Source: a bacterium
GTDB lineage: Bacteria > Patescibacteriota > Minisyncoccia > Moranbacterales > UBA2206
Length of the DNA stretch: 9,702 nucleotides
NCBI GenBank assembly: GCA_021789395.1
Contig: JAJYJP010000031.1
Coordinates: 1 to 9,702, forward strand
Reading direction: 5' to 3'
The notes beneath the pieces are model-generated. The model worked only from the letters and a program-made list of their open reading frames with translations, was not told where the DNA came from and did no database searches. The position numbers were made by a program, and so were the translations under genes. Below are positions 5,466 through 9,702 of the stretch, in pieces. Each line of letters opens with the position of its first letter. Within the stretch, counting starts at the first letter, position 1.

Positions 5466-6551
5466 ATGAAAAAGAAACTTTCAAATATATTCAAAAATTT
5501 ATTCGGCAATGCGTTTGGAAATTTTTCCAAAGATGTTGGCATTGATTTGGGAACAGCTAATACACTGGTCTATGTCAAAGGTAAGGGCATTGTCATTAAT
5601 GAGCCGTCCGTTGTGGCGATTAATAAAAAAACCGGCCAGGTTTTGGCGATCGGGCGCGAAGCCAAAAAGATGGTTGGTAAAACGCCCGGTCATATTGTGG
5701 CCAATCGTCCGCTGGTGGACGGCGTGGTGAGCGATTTCGAAGTGACCGAACAGATGCTCAAATATTTTATCGACAAAGTCCATCGGGACAGTTTCACTTT
5801 GTTTCCTCGGCCGCGCGTCATTGTCGGTATCCCTTCGGATGTGACCGAAGTGGAAAAGCGGGCGGTGATCGACGCGACGCTTAATGCGGGTGCGCGCGAA
5901 GCCTATCTGATCGACGAACCGATGGCGGCGGCCATCGGCGCCCGTTTGCCCGTGCAAGATGCGGCTGGCAATATGGTCGTCGATATCGGCGGTGGAACGA
6001 CTGATATTGCCGTCATCTCTTTGGGTGGCGTGGTCGCTTCACGCAATTTGCGCATCGCCGGAGATGAGATGAACGAGGACATCATCCGTTATTGCCGGGA
6101 CGAGTTTAATCTTTTGATCGGAGAAAAAACAGCTGAAGATGTCAAAATAGCCATTGGTAGCGCGTATCCGCAGAAAGAAAGGTTGCAAATGCCGGTACGC
6201 GGTCGAGATCTGGTTTCTGGACTGCCTAAGGAAGTGATGATTGATGACGAACAGGTTCGTGAGGCGCTTTCTCGATCGATCCGGATTATTGTGAATAATA
6301 TCAAGACAACAATTGAAGAAACTCCGCCGGAGCTTTTGTCGGATATCATGCAAAGAGGGATCATTTTGGCGGGAGGTGGAAGCCTGATCCGGGGACTGGA
6401 CCGTCTGGTGGCTGATCAGACCGAGATGCCGGTCCGGATGATGGAAGATCCGCTGACGGCCGTCGTGCGGGGGACTGGGATCGTGTTGGAAGATCTGGAG
6501 ACGCTCAGGGAAGTGTTGGTGGAAAATCAGCACGAAAAATCACTCATATAA
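5466..6551 (+). CDS. mreB: Rod-shape-determining actin homologue MreB
   Basis: MreB polymerises on ATP into membrane-attached filaments that guide the side-wall synthesis machinery. The 361-residue protein shows the actin-fold signatures: phosphate-1 loop D27-L-G-T-A-N32, phosphate-2 loop D173-I-G-G-G-T-T-D180, and the C-terminal adenosine motif GIILAGGGSLIRGLD. The N-terminus (MKKKLSNIFKNLFGNAFGNF) is longer than in many homologues. It is rich in Lys, Phe and Leu and is likely a membrane-binding amphipathic helix, as in E. coli MreB; the role is inferred. No Shine-Dalgarno precedes ATG5466; the 15 bases before it are almost all A and T. It is the first gene of the operon, 30 bases before mreC. 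Confidence 0.97.
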   Translation: MKKKLSNIFKNLFGNAFGNFSKDVGIDLGTANTLVYVKGKGIVINEPSVVAINKKTGQVLAIGREAKKMVGKTPGHIVANRPLVDGVVSDFEVTEQMLKYFIDKVHRDSFTLFPRPRVIVGIPSDVTEVEKRAVIDATLNAGAREAYLIDEPMAAAIGARLPVQDAAGNMVVDIGGGTTDIAVISLGGVVASRNLRIAGDEMNEDIIRYCRDEFNLLIGEKTAEDVKIAIGSAYPQKERLQMPVRGRDLVSGLPKEVMIDDEQVREALSRSIRIIVNNIKTTIEETPPELLSDIMQRGIILAGGGSLIRGLDRLVADQTEMPVRMMEDPLTAVVRGTGIVLEDLETLREVLVENQHEKSLI

Positions 6552-6581
6552 TGGTTTTTTGGCTGATGGTTATTATTTTTT

Positions 6582-7391
6582 ATGGCTAAAAAATTTTTCT
6601 CATCACGTCTGATAAAGTTTTTGGCGGTAGCGGCGATCTGTCTGCTGCTTATTTTTTTAAATCCGCACGAGATTTTCAATCCCATCCGGGGAGTTTTTCT
6701 GAAAATATCCCAACCATTCCAGAAAGGATTTTATTTTATCGGCGATTCCACAAAGGGACTCTTTTCTTTTTTAGGATCGATCGGCGATTTGAATAATCAA
6801 AATGAGCAACTCATAAAAGAAAACAACAGCCTAGTTTCCCGATTGGCAGATCTGAAAGATGTCCAGAAAGAAAACGAAATGTTGCGTCAACAGCTTAATC
6901 TGGCGCCGCGCCAAAAATATGACTTGGAAGCCAGTTTCGTCATCGGCCAGGATCCGCAGTTATCCGGCAGTTGGCTTATGATAGACAAAGGAAGCGCGAG
7001 CGGTATTAAGCCGGGGATGCCGGTCATTTATTCCGACGGCATCCTGGTCGGAAAAATTGATAATGAAATTTCTCCGGATAGCGCCAAAGTGGATCTTCTT
7101 TCTGACGCGGACAGTGCGGTCAATGCGATGGATGTCAATACGTCTGCCAAGGGAATCGTGAAAGGCGAATACGGACTTGGATTGCTTTTGGACATGGTTG
7201 ACCAGTCGGCCGTGCTTAACGTGGGCGATACGGTTGTGACTTCCGGATTGGGAGGCGCGGTGCCTGAAGGGCTCTTCATCGGAACTGTCCAGCAAGTCAG
7301 GCTTTCGCAGGACAAACTTTTTCAACAGGCGGTTATCACGCCGCGCGTAAAATATTCAAATCTCGACATGGTTTTTGTGATAAAAAATTAA
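6582..7391 (+). CDS. mreC: Rod-shape-determining protein MreC
   Basis: MreC is a single-pass membrane protein that activates PBP2 in the elongation complex. In the 269-residue sequence, residues 10-26 form one membrane helix after a short Lys/Arg-containing cytoplasmic tail. Residues 69-107 form a coiled coil with regularly spaced Leu, Asn and Glu. The rest is the extracytoplasmic double beta-barrel domain, including the family-typical GSWLMIDKGSASGIKPGMPV and VGDTVVTSGLGGAVPEGLFI stretches. Length and order match the family. The start has no Shine-Dalgarno (the preceding bases are mostly T). Its stop lies one base before the mreD start, indicating tight translational coupling. Confidence 0.96.
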   Translation: MAKKFFSSRLIKFLAVAAICLLLIFLNPHEIFNPIRGVFLKISQPFQKGFYFIGDSTKGLFSFLGSIGDLNNQNEQLIKENNSLVSRLADLKDVQKENEMLRQQLNLAPRQKYDLEASFVIGQDPQLSGSWLMIDKGSASGIKPGMPVIYSDGILVGKIDNEISPDSAKVDLLSDADSAVNAMDVNTSAKGIVKGEYGLGLLLDMVDQSAVLNVGDTVVTSGLGGAVPEGLFIGTVQQVRLSQDKLFQQAVITPRVKYSNLDMVFVIKN

Positions 7392-7392
7392 T

Positions 7393-7914
7393 ATGATCCA
7401 ATTCTTTATCTTTGCAGTCATATTTTTTTCCGCGGTAATCCAAGTTTCTTTCCTGCCTAATTTTTTTCCGGCTGGGGCGGTGCCGGATCTTCTGCTGATT
7501 TTTCTTGTTCTGTGGGTGATGGAAAAAAGTGTTAAAGAAATCTGGCCCTGGCTGATTCTGGGCGGATTATTTTTGGATTTTTTTTCCTTCCTTCCGGTCG
7601 GAACAAATATTTTGGCGATATTTTTTGTTGTGTTTGTGATAAAGGCCATGATGAAACCGTATTTTGTTACAGACAAGATGTGGAAGTTTTTTATCTCAGC
7701 CGGATTTGTTATAATTGGTACGCTGGCCAATGAGATTATTCTTTTCCTGACAACGAAATTCGTTTTGCAGGAAAACGTCGCATTTCTTTTGGACAGGAAT
7801 TTTTATTTGAAAATTACTTATAATCTCCTGATATTTTTAATAATCTACTGGCCTGTCGACAAATTTAAAAGAGTGTTGGAGTTTTATAATCCTAAAAATA
7901 AATTCATAAGATGA
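7393..7914 (+). CDS. mreD: Rod-shape-determining protein MreD
   Basis: MreD is a small polytopic membrane protein of the elongasome that works with MreC and PBP2. The 173-residue sequence is very hydrophobic, with about five likely membrane segments (near residues 2-20, 30-45, 52-85, 98-120 and 138-155). It carries the family-like features of an early aromatic/Gln-rich segment, PDLLLIFLVLWV and a glycine-rich GGLFLDFFSFLPVG stretch. Identification rests on this profile and on the mreB-mreC-mreD-mrdA order, because MreD is weakly conserved. It begins one base after the mreC stop. It ends with TGA, which overlaps the next start codon as ATGA (7911-7914). Confidence 0.9.
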   Translation: MIQFFIFAVIFFSAVIQVSFLPNFFPAGAVPDLLLIFLVLWVMEKSVKEIWPWLILGGLFLDFFSFLPVGTNILAIFFVVFVIKAMMKPYFVTDKMWKFFISAGFVIIGTLANEIILFLTTKFVLQENVAFLLDRNFYLKITYNLLIFLIIYWPVDKFKRVLEFYNPKNKFIR

Positions 7915-9702
7915 TGCTGGACCGGTACCGCAAAAAAAAGAGAATCGCGAAAGGGCTGGAGATCGAAGATTCCATAATGACAGTAACGGAGAAAGAAGAG
8001 GCGCTCATAGAGACCCCTTTCCGAAAAAAAGAGCTGGAATTCATCTGGTTTTTTATCGTTGCCGTCATTGCCGGATTGGGCTTGAGAGTGTTTTATCTGG
8101 AGGTGATCAAGAGTTCTTATTATTCAGATATTTCCAATGGTAACCGCATCCGGTCGATCGAGATCAAGGCGCCGCGCGGAGAAATTTTTGATAAGTCGGG
8201 GCAAGTTTTGGCCTACAATGTTCCGAGCGTGGACGCGGTAATTGTTCCGAGTGATTTGCCGGCCGATATCGGAAGCCAGAAAAGGATCGCGGATGAAGTG
8301 GCTTTGATTCTTGATCTGAACAAAGGCAACGTGGAAGCGGAAATCGAATCCCAAGACAGAAAATCTCCTGAACCAGTCTTGCTTAAGCAAAATATTTCTC
8401 AGGATCAGGCATTGATCATTGCCGGAAAGGCTGGAGAGCTTCCCGGCATTCAAATCCAGGATACAGCCATACGCAGTTACCCGGACGGAATGATTTTTTC
8501 CGATATCATCGGTTACGACGGAAAAATTACCCAGCAAGAATTGCAAGATCATCCCGACTATTCAATGACAGACTATATCGGCAAAACCGGATTGGAGGCG
8601 TATTATGAAAAATATTTGCACGGGACCAACGGTGCTGACCAGGTGGAAGTTGATTCGATCGGAAATGTGCAGAAAGAATTGGGCGTGGTCAATCCGGTTC
8701 CTGGAGATGACTTGGTCTTAAATATCGATGCCGGACTGCAAAAAGAATTGTACGACAGCATGGAACAGATTTTGGTCAAAACCAATACGACGTCGGCGGC
8801 GGCGGTTGCCATCGATCCGAGAAACGGGGACGTATTGGCTATGGTGAGTCTTCCCAGTTATGACAATAATCTCTTTGCCAAAGGCATCTCTGATGCGGAT
8901 TACCAAAAATTGATCAATGATCCGCACCGCCCACTCTTCAATCGGACAATTGCCGGAGAATTTCCGCCCGGATCAACAATTAAACCGGCGGTGGCCTGCG
9001 CGGCGCTGTCGGAAGGCGTGATTACTCCTTCGACGATCATTGACGGTTTGGGCGGCGTGTTGCGGGTCGGCAGTTATCATTTTGGCGATTGGACGGCGCA
9101 CGCGCCAAGCGATGTCCGTACTGCAATCGCACAAAGTAACGACGTCTTTTTTTACACGGTCGGCGGCGGTTACGGAAACATCAAGGGTTTGGGCATGGAC
9201 AAGATGAAAAAATATGAAAACTTGTTCGGCCTTGGCAGTCCGACCGGCATCGATCTGCCAGGCGAAGCCAGCGGTTTTATTCCGAGCGAAGAATGGAAAC
9301 TGAAAACCTTGGGACAGCCATGGTACATCGGAGATTCTTATCATGCCGCGATTGGACAAGGTTACGTGTTAGTGACGCCTCTGCAGTTGGCTAATTACAC
9401 GGCGGCGGTCGCTAATGGCGGAACTTTGTATGTGCCGCACATCGTCCATAGCATCAAGAACGGCGACGGTACGATCCAAACGATTCAGCCGCAGGTTATC
9501 CGGAAAAACTTCATTGCGCCAAGCATCATTCAAGTTGTGCGGGAAGGAATGCGTCAGACGATCACCGCTGGAACAGCACAGGTGCTTAAAACGATGCCGA
9601 TAGAAGTGGCCGGCAAGACTGGAACGGCCCAGTTCGGTGTGGATGCGCAAAATGAGCATGGTTGGTTTACTTCTTTTGCGCCTTATAACAATCCCCAGAT
9701 TG
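7911..9702 (+). CDS. mrdA: Penicillin-binding protein 2 (partial, runs off the window)
   Basis: PBP2 is the class B transpeptidase of the elongasome and cross-links peptidoglycan during side-wall growth. About 597 codons are visible and the 3' end is missing. Residues 1-43 form a charged cytoplasmic tail and 44-63 the membrane anchor. The pedestal domain opens with P-R89-G-E-I-F-D and includes the YIGKTGLE motif. The transpeptidase domain carries all three active-site motifs: S355-T-I-K358 (nucleophile Ser355), S409-N-D411 and K569-T-G-T. Asp at the end of the second motif is typical of PBP2. Two adjacent ATGs at 7911 and 7914 are both in frame; 7911 overlaps the mreD stop as ATGA, and another Met is at residue 23. 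No Shine-Dalgarno is visible, so coupling to mreD is likely. RodA, the glycosyltransferase partner, would be expected downstream but lies outside the window. Confidence 0.96.
   Translation, partial: MMLDRYRKKKRIAKGLEIEDSIMTVTEKEEALIETPFRKKELEFIWFFIVAVIAGLGLRVFYLEVIKSSYYSDISNGNRIRSIEIKAPRGEIFDKSGQVLAYNVPSVDAVIVPSDLPADIGSQKRIADEVALILDLNKGNVEAEIESQDRKSPEPVLLKQNISQDQALIIAGKAGELPGIQIQDTAIRSYPDGMIFSDIIGYDGKITQQELQDHPDYSMTDYIGKTGLEAYYEKYLHGTNGADQVEVDSIGNVQKELGVVNPVPGDDLVLNIDAGLQKELYDSMEQILVKTNTTSAAAVAIDPRNGDVLAMVSLPSYDNNLFAKGISDADYQKLINDPHRPLFNRTIAGEFPPGSTIKPAVACAALSEGVITPSTIIDGLGGVLRVGSYHFGDWTAHAPSDVRTAIAQSNDVFFYTVGGGYGNIKGLGMDKMKKYENLFGLGSPTGIDLPGEASGFIPSEEWKLKTLGQPWYIGDSYHAAIGQGYVLVTPLQLANYTAAVANGGTLYVPHIVHSIKNGDGTIQTIQPQVIRKNFIAPSIIQVVREGMRQTITAGTAQVLKTMPIEVAGKTGTAQFGVDAQNEHGWFTSFAPYNNPQI

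Noticed and set aside
5499..5957. Long minus-strand open frame opposite mreB (also one at 6039-6533)
   Set aside because: Both lie entirely antisense to the strongly conserved mreB frame, show no recognisable domain, and have the His/Arg-rich composition typical of shadow frames.
8124..8552. 142-residue minus-strand open frame opposite mrdA
   Set aside because: It is antisense to the PBP2 pedestal domain, which is clearly coding on the plus strand, and has no recognisable motif or start signal.
1..9702. CRISPR array, phage genes, toxin-antitoxin pair or defence system
   Set aside because: No regularly spaced repeats with unique spacers, no phage structural or integrase genes beyond the edge fragment, and no small paired reading frames with recognisable toxin or antitoxin motifs were seen.

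Overview
The window reads as a chromosomal segment of a small-genome bacterium, most likely a member of the Candidate Phyla Radiation (Patescibacteria, Parcubacteria-like). This is an inference. It rests on tight packing, housekeeping genes that mostly lack any Shine-Dalgarno sequence, a leaderless-type promoter, a tRNA without encoded CCA, and frr sitting directly next to the site-2 protease gene. The stops used are TAA, TAG and TGA, and TGA works as a stop for mreD, so the standard bacterial code (11) fits and a TGA-recoded lineage does not.

Layout. At 1-~125 is the 5' end of a leftward, truncated gene that resembles a transposase. It has a perfect palindrome over its start codon and iterated GGTAAC/GAGCTA motifs upstream, and looks like one end of a mobile element. 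A rightward tRNA-Lys(UUU) follows, with its own promoter and terminator. Next come a seven-Asp-box beta-propeller lipoprotein on a probably leaderless transcript, frr (ribosome recycling factor), an RseP-type site-2 protease, and a stand-alone (alpha/alpha)6 glycosidase-like protein related to the C-terminal domain of glycogen debranching enzymes. An alpha/beta hydrolase then stands apart from its neighbours: it has the only strong Shine-Dalgarno in the window, a perfect hairpin across its stop codon and a strong intrinsic terminator. From 5336 to the end runs the cell-shape operon: a consensus-like promoter, then mreB, mreC, mreD and mrdA (PBP2, cut by the window edge).

How they work together. 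MreB, MreC, MreD and PBP2 form the elongasome that directs side-wall peptidoglycan synthesis, and the gene order is the classical one. Frr recycles ribosomes after termination, and RseP-like proteases cleave transmembrane substrates such as anti-sigma factors. The lipoprotein, glycosidase-like protein and alpha/beta hydrolase have no assignable substrate from sequence alone. I do not see a clearly new multi-gene system. The most unusual items are the start-codon-in-loop palindrome of the mobile-element fragment, the leaderless and SD-free expression style, and the hydrolase cassette with its tandem 3' hairpins.
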